Part shown: in pieces, positions 8,348 through 17,045 of the stretch
Layout: each line of letters begins with the position of its first letter
Position numbering within the stretch: the stretch's first letter is position 1
NCBI GenBank assembly: GCA_934644965.1
Contig: CAKUDG010000002.1
Coordinates: forward strand, 62,001 to 126,000
Origin: an uncultured Victivallales bacterium
GTDB taxonomy: Bacteria; Verrucomicrobiota; Lentisphaeria; Victivallales; UBA1829
Length of the DNA stretch: 64,000 nt
Reading direction: 5' to 3'
Made by a program: the position numbers and the translations under genes
The notes under the pieces: model-generated
The model's database searches: none
What the model was told of the DNA's origin: nothing
Seen by the model: only the letters and a program-made list of their open reading frames with translations

Positions 8348-11300
8348 GGCGCATCCTGCTCCTTTTCCTGTTTCATTCCGGTTTCCGGTTTTGTTTTTTC
8401 ACCGGAGTCATGATTTTGTTTGTCCGGGAGTTGGGGGTTGTTTTCTTTTTCCATTTTCATTTCCGATGCCGTCTGAAGGGAAGCGGGGAAGGCGGGGTCG
8501 AAGTCGTTCACGGTGAGACTCGGAACGAATTCCGAAAGGTCGTCTGCAAAATATTGTCCCGACTGCTCCGGAGGCCAGAAACAGTGATCCGAAAAAATCC
8601 GTTTCAGAATCTGATCCGCACATCGTGCGGCGCTTCGGGAGAGTTCCGGCATGGCGTCCAGCTGGGAAAAGGGGAGAATGGCGGTGTCGGAACAGGCCAG
8701 CGGCAGATTGAAATAAGCGCATCTGAGCGTTTCTCCGGACTTCGGAGACGCCTCCGGGAAAAATCCGCACGCAAAGGCCAGACGGTAGAGCGGGAGCTGG
8801 AGATCCTTCCAGAAGAGTTTCTTCCCTTTTTCATCGGTGCCGGCCGCCCGCCAGTCGTTCTCTTCCGAATCGGATTGGGAAAGCGACTGAGGGGAGAAGA
8901 GGTGTTCTCCTGCGGGAGTTCTGCTTTCGCGGTTGGTTTTGTAGTCAAGGATGCGCCAGGCGTTTTCGGAGGGGGAAAAGTCCAGACGGTCGAATTTCCC
9001 GGAGAGCACGATTCCTTCGCGCCAGGTTTCCTTCCTTTCATCCGGAAAGACTTTGTGAAAAAGTTTTTCCCAGGGGAAAACGATTTTCCGTTCCGTAAAA
9101 CGGATTTCCCAGCCTTCCTGCGCGGTCAGAGCTTGGACTTTCGCAAAATATTCAAGATTGTTTTTCATGATTTCAAGCTGGAGTCTGGGAATGCCGGACC
9201 CTGCGGAAGGCAGCTCGCGGGAAGCGATTTCATGGAGTTTGTCCAGACAGTAACGCTCGATTTTCCCCGGGTCGGATTCATTGCGGAGAGCGGAATTCCC
9301 GAAGGCCTGCAGCACCAGATGAATCAGATTTCCGAACTGGAGATTGTCGAGTTCAACGTTTCGATCGTCCAGTGCATTTGCGCCGAGAACCCGTTCCAGA
9401 TAATAGCGGAAGGGACAGGCCAGGTACGCTTTGAAACCTGTAACAGAAATCCTTTTTTTCGGAAGAACACAGCGTGGAAAGTAGAGAACACTTTTCTTCC
9501 CCGTTCCGGATCTGATTCCCTCTTTCCCGGCACAGTAGTCGGCGTGCCCTTCCGGATTGTTTTCCCCTTCCGCTGCGAGGAGGAGGATGCCGGAATGCCT
9601 TCCTTCCGTTCTGGCGGTGCCGTGCGACGCCTCCGGATGAGAGGACTGCGCGCGCAGAAGAAGGTCATCGGAAAAGAGAATTTTGGCTCGTCCGGGGAGT
9701 TCCGGATCCGGGACCTGGAAAAGGAGGCGCGAAGGTTTCAGGACATCTCCTTTGGCGGATGAGCCGCAGAAAAGAATCTGGAGGGAAGAGTCCGGATCGT
9801 GTTTCCGGGGTTCCAGAAGGGTTTTGAAACGGTAGACGTCTGCCGCATAGAGGAATTTTCTGTCCCGGAGGCCGAGGAGGCTGCGTGCGTGATCCGGGAG
9901 AATGGCGTCCGCAAGCGGCCCGTACTGGAAGGATTCCTCGTTGAATCCGGCGATGAGCAGATGTTTTTCGCGTGTCCATGGAAGTTCGAGGAAGCCTGTC
10001 AGATCTGTGAGCGCCCCCGGATCGGCATGGACTGTGATCTGAGTCCTGCCTGTCAGATGCCGGAAGAGGGCTTTCTGCAGGTCGGGAGTCAGTTCCGCCG
10101 CCGCTTCCCGGAAGCGGAGAAGGAGAGAACGGATTTGTTCCAGTTCCTCCGCAGCGCTTTTCCTGTCGGAAAGAAGATGTTCCCCGTGGGGTGCGATTTC
10201 CGCGAAGATCCTGTAAGCGTCCTCAAGGAGATTCCCGCTCCGGGAAAGCCGGCCCGACCATTCCCGGATGCATGCGCAGAGAAAAGAGAGTCCTTTTTCC
10301 GCATCATTTTCCATGCTGTCTGCGGGAAACGCTGTCCGGGGACTGTTATCATCGGACGTTGCAGCGGGAAGAAGGGGGGGCTTGTCATTCCTTGTTTCCC
10401 CGGATGCCGCGTTTGCACCGTCCTGAGGCGGATAGGGCGCTTGTGCCGCCGGAAAAGCTCCGGAAGAAGCTGCGGAGGACGAGGACGTTGCGGAAGAGGC
10501 TGTGCGGAGAAGAAGTGATTCCAGCTGAGGCAGATTCAGGGGAAGATGTTCACTCTGAAGCTTGTCAAGCAGAACAAGGACGGACTCCCAACGGGATATC
10601 TTCAGAAGGTCTGAGCCGTAAGCCGCGAAAAAAGGATCGCGTGCGAGACCTGCGATCTGTTCGAAGGAAGGATTTTCCGAAGTCAGATTCAGGAGCGTGA
10701 GCAGAGTCCGTGTCAGAGGAAGGGAAGAGAGCGTTTTTTCCTGAGGCGCATAGAAGACGGAAGCGTTTCCCCGGAGAAGGGAATGCTTGTCCAGAAGAGA
10801 CTCTGTGATTTCTCCGTCCAGCATTCCGATTACGAGCGGCGGAGCTGCCGATGCATTCTCATAGAGCCCGAGAATTCTGGATGCGCATTCCTCCGGGGAG
10901 CGCAGTTTCCGGATGCTCTCTTCCGGGAGATCGAGATTCTGTTTTTCCCAGTATTGCGGGAGGGGTCTTCCGAATGCGTCAAAGAAGTTCAGCTCCTCTT
11001 TCGGCGCCGCAATCCAGAGTTCGACGGAAATGCCTTTTTCCGCCGCCAGGTTCCGTGCCGCCAGCATCGCCGCGGGGAGCGGGTCCGGACAGGATGCAAA
11101 GAGAATTTTTCTGATTCCGTCCGGGATCTGCGGGCGGGCGATTGCTTCCAGCTGAGCTGCCACCGGATCGGGGAGGGCGGGGGAAAAACAGCGCAGGTAT
11201 TCTTCTTCGAGTTTTTCAAATTCGGCGAATTGAAAACTGCGGTCCCAGAGCTCCTCGGAACCTTTCTCCCGGGCAATGCGGGCAAAGGAATCCTTGACTT

Positions 11301-11859
11301 CGGAAATGGAGAGTCCTTCAGCGGCAAGTTCCTTCCTGCAATGCTGAAGGTTTTCCGCAATGCCCAGAAGCCAGGAAGAACTGTTCCTGTATTTTTCCAG
11401 CCCTTTGAGCAAATTCGGATACTCTTCCGCTTTGATGGCTTTCAGAACGCGGATCCAGCGGGAACTGGTCAGGACGGAGTCCGCACAGGGACGTTGCGGC
11501 GTGGCAAGACAGGCCGGAGTCTCCACGTGCAGGGAGACGATTCCGCCTTCCGGCCGGAATTTCTCCGCAATGGCTTCCCTCAGAAGACGGCCCGCCTCCG
11601 CAGTGGGTACGATCAGAAGCGTGGAGTCAGGGAAGGAGGCTCCCTCCCGGGAATGCAGACAGCGCTCCCGGAAACATTCCGCCACTCTATCCAGAAGGAA
11701 GTCATTCCATCCGAGTGCATACTTCCGGAATGTCGTACTTCCCCTTCCTTCTTTTTCTCCTTCTCCTTCTTCTCTTTCTCTTCCTGTTTCCCGAGGCGTC
11801 ATTTTCATCATTGCAGTCGTCATCATCATTTCTGGCGGAAGACTCCTTTCCCCCTTCAT
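8344..11859 (-). CDS. AddB-type helicase-like/PD-(D/E)XK nuclease
   Basis: This 1171-aa protein is the probable partner of the adjacent AddA-type helicase. The C-terminal nuclease is clear: VTGFKAYLACPFRYYLERVL, FGNLIHLVLQAFG, then FDRLDF...WRILDYKTNRES and the LQLPLYRLAF segment. The N-terminal two thirds resemble the inactive helicase fold of AddB (LLIVPTAEAGRLLREAI instead of a Walker A motif). Only one Cys (in ACPFRYY) matches the Bacillus AddB iron-sulfur ligands, and the C-terminal Cys cluster is absent. The frame is open to 12252 but there overlaps the esterase gene, so I start at the ATG at 11859 (AAGG eight bases upstream). An alternative ATG at 11831 follows AAAGGAG. The first ~55 residues are Met-, Arg- and Glu-rich and low in complexity. 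A Ser/Ala-rich insert lies mid-protein. Confidence 0.88.
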   Translation of the reverse strand: MKGERSLPPEMMMTTAMMKMTPRETGREREEGEGEKEGRGSTTFRKYALGWNDFLLDRVAECFRERCLHSREGASFPDSTLLIVPTAEAGRLLREAIAEKFRPEGGIVSLHVETPACLATPQRPCADSVLTSSRWIRVLKAIKAEEYPNLLKGLEKYRNSSSWLLGIAENLQHCRKELAAEGLSISEVKDSFARIAREKGSEELWDRSFQFAEFEKLEEEYLRCFSPALPDPVAAQLEAIARPQIPDGIRKILFASCPDPLPAAMLAARNLAAEKGISVELWIAAPKEELNFFDAFGRPLPQYWEKQNLDLPEESIRKLRSPEECASRILGLYENASAAPPLVIGMLDGEITESLLDKHSLLRGNASVFYAPQEKTLSSLPLTRTLLTLLNLTSENPSFEQIAGLARDPFFAAYGSDLLKISRWESVLVLLDKLQSEHLPLNLPQLESLLLRTASSATSSSSAASSGAFPAAQAPYPPQDGANAASGETRNDKPPLLPAATSDDNSPRTAFPADSMENDAEKGLSFLCACIREWSGRLSRSGNLLEDAYRIFAEIAPHGEHLLSDRKSAAEELEQIRSLLLRFREAAAELTPDLQKALFRHLTGRTQITVHADPGALTDLTGFLELPWTREKHLLIAGFNEESFQYGPLADAILPDHARSLLGLRDRKFLYAADVYRFKTLLEPRKHDPDSSLQILFCGSSAKGDVLKPSRLLFQVPDPELPGRAKILFSDDLLLRAQSSHPEASHGTARTEGRHSGILLLAAEGENNPEGHADYCAGKEGIRSGTGKKSVLYFPRCVLPKKRISVTGFKAYLACPFRYYLERVLGANALDDRNVELDNLQFGNLIHLVLQAFGNSALRNESDPGKIERYCLDKLHEIASRELPSAGSGIPRLQLEIMKNNLEYFAKVQALTAQEGWEIRFTERKIVFPWEKLFHKVFPDERKETWREGIVLSGKFDRLDFSPSENAWRILDYKTNRESRTPAGEHLFSPQSLSQSDSEENDWRAAGTDEKGKKLFWKDLQLPLYRLAFACGFFPEASPKSGETLRCAYFNLPLACSDTAILPFSQLDAMPELSRSAARCADQILKRIFSDHCFWPPEQSGQYFADDLSEFVPSLTVNDFDPAFPASLQTASEMKMEKENNPQLPDKQNHDSGEKTKPETGMKQEKEQDAP

Positions 11860-12049
11860 GAGCCGCACCTTCTTCCCCCTTTCCCAATTTGATTTCTTTC
11901 TTTTCCCTCTGTCGTAAAATAAAATGGATTTTCTTTTCCGCTCTTTCCTGTGACGCAGGGAAATTTTGTCCTGGGAGGGAGGAGAAAGTCTGTACCCCGC
12001 AATCAAGAAGAAATCCTCTTCAGGGAGAAAATCACTTTTCCCCCGTACT

Positions 12050-12787
12050 CTATGCGGATTGTCTGCGGGGGCGGTGACGCCGACGGAAGGAAAAGAGCCA
12101 GTCCAGAAAGGCGGGGTTGGAATAGGTCGGAGTCCATGCATCGTGCCCGACGCCGGGAAATTCGGTGAGGATGAGATGTCCGCCCGCTGCGTTGACGGCG
12201 TCCCGCATCTGGCGGGAACGTTCCGGCAGTACTGTCTGATCCGCGTCTCCATGGGTGCACCAGACGGGAATCTTTGCCAGACGCGCAGCGAGGGCGGGAT
12301 CCCCTCCTCCGCAGACGATCAGGGCGGAGGCAAAGAGTTTTCCCTTTCTCTGCAGCATTTCCCAGGAGGCGAATCCGCCCATGGAATTGCCAGTCACATA
12401 CACTCTGTCCGGATCGACGGGGAGTTCCCGGATGCACTGCTCCAGCAGTCCGGTCAGCAGACGGATCGGTTTCCCCGGTTTTTTCGACATGTGATGCAGC
12501 GGCAGACGCCAGTCCGTATCCACCCAGGCGCATGGAGACTGCGGAGCCACAAGAATCAGACGCATTCCGCGTGCGGAGGCATAGTCCAGAATTCTGGGGG
12601 GCGTTGTCTGAATCTGCAATTTGTTGTCATTTCCCACCGAGCCCATGCCGTGCAGAAAGAGCAGAAGGGGAAATTTTTCTCCGGAGGGCTTTTCCCCTTC
12701 CGCTTCCGGAAGATGAATCCGGTAGGGAAGCGTGTCTCCCGAAGGCGATTGATAGAGTCCGCTTTTCATTCGTTCTTCAATGTTCAT
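12050..12787 (-). CDS. alpha/beta hydrolase (esterase/PHB-depolymerase-like)
   Basis: A 245-aa predicted cytoplasmic esterase with the prolyl oligopeptidase/PHB depolymerase type of alpha/beta-hydrolase fold. The oxyanion region is LLFLHGMGS (41-49), the nucleophile elbow GNSMGG with S135, the acid D183 in HGDADQTV, and the base H215 in GVGHDAW, giving a full catalytic triad. No signal peptide is visible. Its first bases overlap the stop of the aldolase-like gene by 11 bp, so they are very probably cotranscribed. A gap of 190 bp separates it from the addB-like gene downstream. The substrate is unknown; carbohydrate esters are a reasonable guess in a genome that also encodes a glycosidase. Confidence 0.88.
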   Translation of the reverse strand: MNIEERMKSGLYQSPSGDTLPYRIHLPEAEGEKPSGEKFPLLLFLHGMGSVGNDNKLQIQTTPPRILDYASARGMRLILVAPQSPCAWVDTDWRLPLHHMSKKPGKPIRLLTGLLEQCIRELPVDPDRVYVTGNSMGGFASWEMLQRKGKLFASALIVCGGGDPALAARLAKIPVWCTHGDADQTVLPERSRQMRDAVNAAGGHLILTEFPGVGHDAWTPTYSNPAFLDWLFSFRRRHRPRRQSA

Positions 12788-13442
12788 GCTTATGCTCCTC
12801 AGTGTTTTCTCCGCAGGAACGTTTTTTTCTTTTGCCGGGGATGGGATGCAGCTCGTTTTCCGGGAATCCGGAGAGCAGAAGATTCAGTTTTGCCGTGGCT
12901 TCCAGAATTTCGATGCGGTCGGCTGCTTCCGCGGGCGTTTTCCCGAAACAGAGAGCCCCCTGGTTGCGGAGAAGGATAGAGGAAGATTCAGAGGCGAGGG
13001 AAAAAAGCGCTTTCTGCATGGTTCTGGAAGAGGGGGTCAGATATCTGAGAATCGGGACGCTGTCTCCGAGTTTCCGCTTCGCCTCCACGCTGAAATCGGT
13101 GCGCATTTCCAGGTTTCCGACGGCAAAGGCGTTGGCCGTCGGCGGTTCTCCGTGAATGACCGCCCCCGCATCGGGACAGGCCCTGTAGACTGCCAGATGC
13201 AGAGAAAGATCTTCCGGAACGGGCGAATCCGGTTTTTCAGGAAGTCCGGTCGAGAGGAAGAAGGCCGCGGTTTCCGGTTTGAGAAGATCTGTCCCCGGAA
13301 CTGTGATGTGGACAAGATCCTCCCTGCGTATGGAAAAGGATCCTGTCATAGTCCCGAGAATGCCTGCACGGTGCAGGCGGCGCGTAAAACGGGAAATGAT
13401 TTTTGCCGGAGTCCGGCACTCGTCTTTCGCTTTGCTTTTCAT
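12777..13442 (-). CDS. class II aldolase/adducin-like protein lacking canonical zinc ligands
   Basis: A 221-aa protein of the class II aldolase/adducin fold (fuculose-phosphate aldolase relatives): a ...HRAGILGTMTGSFSIR start, a PEDLSLHLAVYRACPDAGAVIH core and an ILLRNQGALCFGKTPAEA segment. In active members the zinc is held by His-x-His and a His in an N-H-G motif. Here these positions read H97-G98-E99 and N160-Q161-G162, so two of three ligands are replaced. The acidic residue before LH is Asp78. It may be a non-metal enzyme, a structural protein or a decaying gene, although the reading frame is intact. The C-terminus is His/Glu-rich (EEHKHEH). It lies 15 bp after the coiled-coil gene and overlaps the esterase gene. 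Confidence 0.82.
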   Translation of the reverse strand: MKSKAKDECRTPAKIISRFTRRLHRAGILGTMTGSFSIRREDLVHITVPGTDLLKPETAAFFLSTGLPEKPDSPVPEDLSLHLAVYRACPDAGAVIHGEPPTANAFAVGNLEMRTDFSVEAKRKLGDSVPILRYLTPSSRTMQKALFSLASESSSILLRNQGALCFGKTPAEAADRIEILEATAKLNLLLSGFPENELHPIPGKRKKRSCGENTEEHKHEH

Positions 13443-13457
13443 TCTTATTTTTTTCTT

Positions 13458-14816
13458 TCAGTTCCAATCGGCGTCGAACTTGTTCCGTTCGAGTTCGCTT
13501 TCGATTTTTGATTTTTCCTTTTCATAGTTCCGGAGCAGGCGGAGCATATCTTTTCTGGAGTCTCGGATCATGCCGGATTTAAGCATGCCGTGAAGTTCAA
13601 AAAAGGCGCTGCTCTGTGCGGTGGCGCTGTCATAGCCGCGTTCGGAATATTTTTTGCGGATGGCTTCATAGCGTTTTTTGGAAGTTTTCCCGAGATAGCG
13701 CAGATAAAAACGGAGCACGTTTTTGTCGATGCCAGCCATGACGTTGTTTTTCCGGTAAATGCTTTCCCGGATTTCCAAGAGTTTTTCGTTCAGTTCCTTG
13801 TCGGAAAGCTTTTCAAGCTCCTTTGAATTCTGTCCATCCGAGTCTCCGGAATCCGCTTCGGCTTTTTCATTCTCGAGTTCCTCCTCATCCAAGTCCTCAT
13901 CTGTGCTCATGGGATCGAGCGCAGGACTTTTCCCCTGCTGCTGCCCGGAGGAACCTGGAAGAGGATCCAGTTCAAACCCGATTTCCTTGAGTTTGAGCAG
14001 ACCTTCCCGGAGCTTCTTAGCGGAAAAGAGAATTTCATCCTGAAGGCGTGAAATCATTTCCTTTTCATTTTTTGCGTCTTCCTCCATTCCCCCCTTCCGG
14101 GAACCGGAGCTTTTTCCCGAACTTAGAGAGGTCGCCATTTTGAAGTAGTTGGAAATCATTGCATTGGTTTCGGTCGGGAAGGCGTATTCCCGGGCGATTT
14201 CAGGGTTGGTCCTGGCGAGTTTCGTCCCGATCTCGGATGCCAGGATCTTCATACGGGCAAGACGTTTTTCAAAATAATCCCGCCAGATGGAATCTTCAGA
14301 GCGTTTCGACGAAGTTTTGGCAGACGTCATAAAATAGTCAAGAAGCCGTTCAAATTCAAGAAGTCCCCGCAGCGGGACAAGTTTGCTGTCATAAGACCCC
14401 CCGTTTTCCATGGAAAAGTTCATCCGTTTCAGTTCCTTGATGTCCCTCTGCATCATCAGAATGGGGAACGTGTAGCTGACCGGACGTTCCAGTTTGTGAC
14501 GGTTGGAGTTTTTCGAGTCGTCCGTATTCCTTTCACGGTATGCCGAACGAACCATCCGGCTGTAGGCTGTGAAATTGAAATCCTCCCCCAGCCCCAGACG
14601 CTGGATGATGTTCTGAAGCCGGAGGGACTTCTCCTCCAGAATCCTGAGTTTTTCCTGATATTCTTTGGCAATACGGGAATTCGAGTCCATTTTCGCCGCA
14701 TAGCGGTAGTTCTTCTTGACTTCCGCAAGAAGATCCTCATATTCCTCGAACTCTCCCCCCCTCAGGAAAAACGGAAAAAAAAGCAGACACAGAAAAATGA
14801 CGAAACCCGTTTTCAT
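13458..14816 (-). CDS. secreted coiled-coil protein of unknown function
   Basis: A 452-aa protein with a signal peptide (MKTGFVIFLCLLFFPFFLRGG) followed by long charged helices, many with heptad-like spacing (EYQEKLRILEEKSLRLQNII; LSDKELNEKLLEIRESIY). A Ser/Gly-rich break lies near residue 280 and an acidic Asp/Glu/Ser linker near 350-380. No enzyme motif is visible, so I cannot assign a function; a periplasmic structural or scaffold role is possible. The frame is open to 15014, but the ATG at 14816 has GGAAGGAAG upstream and a clean signal peptide. That ATG overlaps the stop of the 46-codon gene before it. It is the first large gene of a minus-strand run through the aldolase-like and esterase genes. 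Confidence 0.8.
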   Translation of the reverse strand: MKTGFVIFLCLLFFPFFLRGGEFEEYEDLLAEVKKNYRYAAKMDSNSRIAKEYQEKLRILEEKSLRLQNIIQRLGLGEDFNFTAYSRMVRSAYRERNTDDSKNSNRHKLERPVSYTFPILMMQRDIKELKRMNFSMENGGSYDSKLVPLRGLLEFERLLDYFMTSAKTSSKRSEDSIWRDYFEKRLARMKILASEIGTKLARTNPEIAREYAFPTETNAMISNYFKMATSLSSGKSSGSRKGGMEEDAKNEKEMISRLQDEILFSAKKLREGLLKLKEIGFELDPLPGSSGQQQGKSPALDPMSTDEDLDEEELENEKAEADSGDSDGQNSKELEKLSDKELNEKLLEIRESIYRKNNVMAGIDKNVLRFYLRYLGKTSKKRYEAIRKKYSERGYDSATAQSSAFFELHGMLKSGMIRDSRKDMLRLLRNYEKEKSKIESELERNKFDADWN

Positions 14817-14953
14817 ACAATCACTTCTTCCTTCCGTTGGCCCATGATGGCCGTGCAGTATTGCTTGATGATTCGCCTGCGGCGGGAGAGGGACGCCGGT
14901 TTGTTTTCTTTTCTTGCCCGCGCTGACGATCGGCCGTTTTTTTTTGCATGCAT
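14813..14953 (-). CDS. small basic peptide gene (46 aa), translationally coupled
   Basis: A 46-codon frame in a different phase from the long open frame across this stretch. The peptide begins MHAKKNGRSSARARKEN, contains SRRRRIIKQYC and ends GQRKEEVIV; it is strongly basic and probably binds nucleic acid or ribosomes. Three things support it: GGAGGAG about six bases before the ATG, a good promoter (14987-15014) just upstream, and a stop overlapping the next start as ATGA, the classic coupled arrangement. I do not recognise a family. It might instead be a leader peptide controlling the downstream secreted protein. Confidence 0.5.
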   Translation of the reverse strand: MHAKKNGRSSARARKENKPASLSRRRRIIKQYCTAIMGQRKEEVIV

Positions 14954-14986
14954 GAGACTCTCCTCCCCACCTCTCTCTCTCGGCAA

Positions 14987-15014
14987 AAGATAGCGTTTCC
15001 AGCTGTTTTTTCAA
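14987..15014 (-). promoter_or_regulatory. promoter for the small-peptide/coiled-coil operon
   Basis: On the minus strand, TTGAAA (15009-15014) and TATCTT (14987-14992) are spaced 16 bp apart. They lie about 35 bp upstream of the small-peptide ATG. Confidence 0.5.
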
Positions 15015-15137
15015 CTTCGCATGGAAAAGTGTGTCCGATATTTTTTTGTTTTTTCCAGATCGGCGGGAAAAAGAAAAAAGAAAAAAGAAAAAGGTATCCT
15101 CCTCCTCGAACGGAATATCCCGGCCCCCGGAAAAGAC

Positions 15138-17045
15138 TCAGAGGTGGCGCAGGCGTTCAAGGGAAGGAAAGGGATTTCCTTCCCGGCCGCGGGCGACTTC
15201 CAGAAAGATCGGGGCACGGAAAACACCCTCTGCCCAGGCGCGGAAGATCGGGGCAGGAGAGGGATGTCCGCAGGTCCGGTTTGTGACATGGTGGTGCCCT
15301 TGCGGATAAGGTGCTTCCGCTGTCGCTTCCACGGCAAACTGGTGCAGATGAAGACCGTTGATGCAGGATCCGCAGAGCCTGAGCCATATTTCCGGAGGAT
15401 ACTTTTCGGAAAAGGGAAAATTCGCATAGGCATGTCCGAAATCCAGATGGAGTCCGAGTTTCGGGTATCCGTATCCGCCGAATTCCTTTCTCAAGGCCTC
15501 TATGAATGCTCTGCATTCCTCCGGAAGCAAACAGCAGCGCCGGTTTTCATCCGGAGCGGAGAGTGCGTTCATGTGCATGTTTTCAATTCCGATATGGATT
15601 CCCGATTCCAGCAGAGGTTCGAGCAGAAGACGGTAGGTTGTCAGAACCTCGGGAAGATGCTGTTTCAGATAAGACACGCTGCAGAAGGGAGCATGGACGG
15701 TTACACGGTCGATTCCCCGGTCGAGGGCAAGACGCACCTGTTCACGGTATCGGAGCTGTTTTTCCTCCGAATTCTCTTCTCCGGAAAGCGGCAGTTCCGG
15801 CAGATGGGCAGAGAGAATCTCTCCGCCGGCCTCCCGCCATTCCGCCAGCAGGGAGGGAATCGCGGAATCCGCCAGAAGTGCGCTCGTGAATTCGAGGACA
15901 GGCACTTTCTGAGCGATTGCCTGTCTCAGCTGAAGCAGAGGATCTTTTTTGATGGAGCAGCCGAGGTTTTTCAGGAAATCGGATGCACTGTCCCGGGAGA
16001 TTTGCAGAAAAGGGTCCTCCATATTATGCGGAGACGTCAGCAGAAGCGTATCCCCCCTTCGCGGAATGAGGACATTCACGGCGGGATTCAGAAGTTTCAG
16101 TCCGTCTTCCGCAAGTTTTGCGTGGCGTTCCGTCCAGATGTCTTCCGGCGCTCTGGAGATCTCATAAAGATGAGTCAGAACGACCTGATCCGGATGGGTT
16201 TGATTCAGCAGAGCGCAGAATTCTCCGAGTGCGGGGAAGGGGGCGTCACAAGTATTGTCTGTTCTTCCGAGCCAGACGTGTCCGAAGACGAAGTCGAAAC
16301 GCTTCGCCGGCAGTTCCGGCTGATGAAAATCGCGGACATCCACCGGAAAATACAACGACAGCCCTTCCGGAGGAAAGACCGCGAAGGATCCCGAGGCCGT
16401 CTCCTGCTTTCCCGGCTCCGAATGCAGACCGGGAAGACAGATTGTCCGGATCCCTTCCACTGTGATTTCCTCTCCTGTTTTCAGGAAAATCAGCCTGTCA
16501 GGAGAGAGAGACGCGCAGTCGGGCACGCATCGGAAAAAATCCCCCTTCACATCTTCAGAAAGAATCCAGGAAAGGGCTCTCTTCCCTTTTTTCATGATTC
16601 TGGAAATCAGTTCCTTCTGACAGTGATCCGCATGACAGTGTGTGATGATGATAAATGCAAAATCCGCAATCTTTTCCGCAATGGCATCCAGTTCCTCTTC
16701 CGGCGGAGGAAGTTCCCCCACCGAATAAACCGGATCCATTGCCCATTTGACCTGTCCGCTCGTAAAAAGATAACTTGATGCCGCAGGAAAACGGACAAGA
16801 GTTTTTCCTGCAGAAGCCGTTTTCTCCATATCCTGAAGCAGTCCGAGCCAGAGGGGGAAGCGTTCCGTCCGGATCCGGCGTCTGATTTCTTCCAGTTCCT
16901 TTTTCCGTTCGGTCCGGAGCTGGGAGGAGCTCCCCTGCGGGATGCTGGATGAGCTGCTTCCGGATGCGCTGCTGGATGTGTTGCTGGATATGCTGCTGGA
17001 GGAGGGGAAGGAGTCATCCTCAGCCTTTGGGAGGTTTTTCGTCAT
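15138..17045 (-). CDS. metallo-beta-lactamase-fold hydrolase fused to a sugar-phosphate isomerase/epimerase-type TIM barrel
   Basis: A 635-aa two-domain protein. Residues ~1-45 are a Ser-rich low-complexity leader. Residues ~80-350 carry an MBL-fold domain: the metal motif THCHADHC (about 134-141), then CLPGLHSEPG, FPVDVRDFH and VLTHLYEIS, similar to UlaG-like lactonases. After a short linker, residues ~370-635 form an AP-endonuclease-2/xylose-isomerase TIM barrel with VLEFTSAL, VTVHAPF, IGIENMHM, LGLHLDFGHAY and LHLHQFAVEA, which supply the usual His/Glu/Asp metal ligands. Such a fusion could couple lactone hydrolysis to isomerisation of the product, as in sugar-acid catabolism, but that is inference. 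The start overlaps the end of the ABC-F gene by 26 bp. Confidence 0.85.
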   Translation of the reverse strand: MTKNLPKAEDDSFPSSSSISSNTSSSASGSSSSSIPQGSSSQLRTERKKELEEIRRRIRTERFPLWLGLLQDMEKTASAGKTLVRFPAASSYLFTSGQVKWAMDPVYSVGELPPPEEELDAIAEKIADFAFIIITHCHADHCQKELISRIMKKGKRALSWILSEDVKGDFFRCVPDCASLSPDRLIFLKTGEEITVEGIRTICLPGLHSEPGKQETASGSFAVFPPEGLSLYFPVDVRDFHQPELPAKRFDFVFGHVWLGRTDNTCDAPFPALGEFCALLNQTHPDQVVLTHLYEISRAPEDIWTERHAKLAEDGLKLLNPAVNVLIPRRGDTLLLTSPHNMEDPFLQISRDSASDFLKNLGCSIKKDPLLQLRQAIAQKVPVLEFTSALLADSAIPSLLAEWREAGGEILSAHLPELPLSGEENSEEKQLRYREQVRLALDRGIDRVTVHAPFCSVSYLKQHLPEVLTTYRLLLEPLLESGIHIGIENMHMNALSAPDENRRCCLLPEECRAFIEALRKEFGGYGYPKLGLHLDFGHAYANFPFSEKYPPEIWLRLCGSCINGLHLHQFAVEATAEAPYPQGHHHVTNRTCGHPSPAPIFRAWAEGVFRAPIFLEVARGREGNPFPSLERLRHL

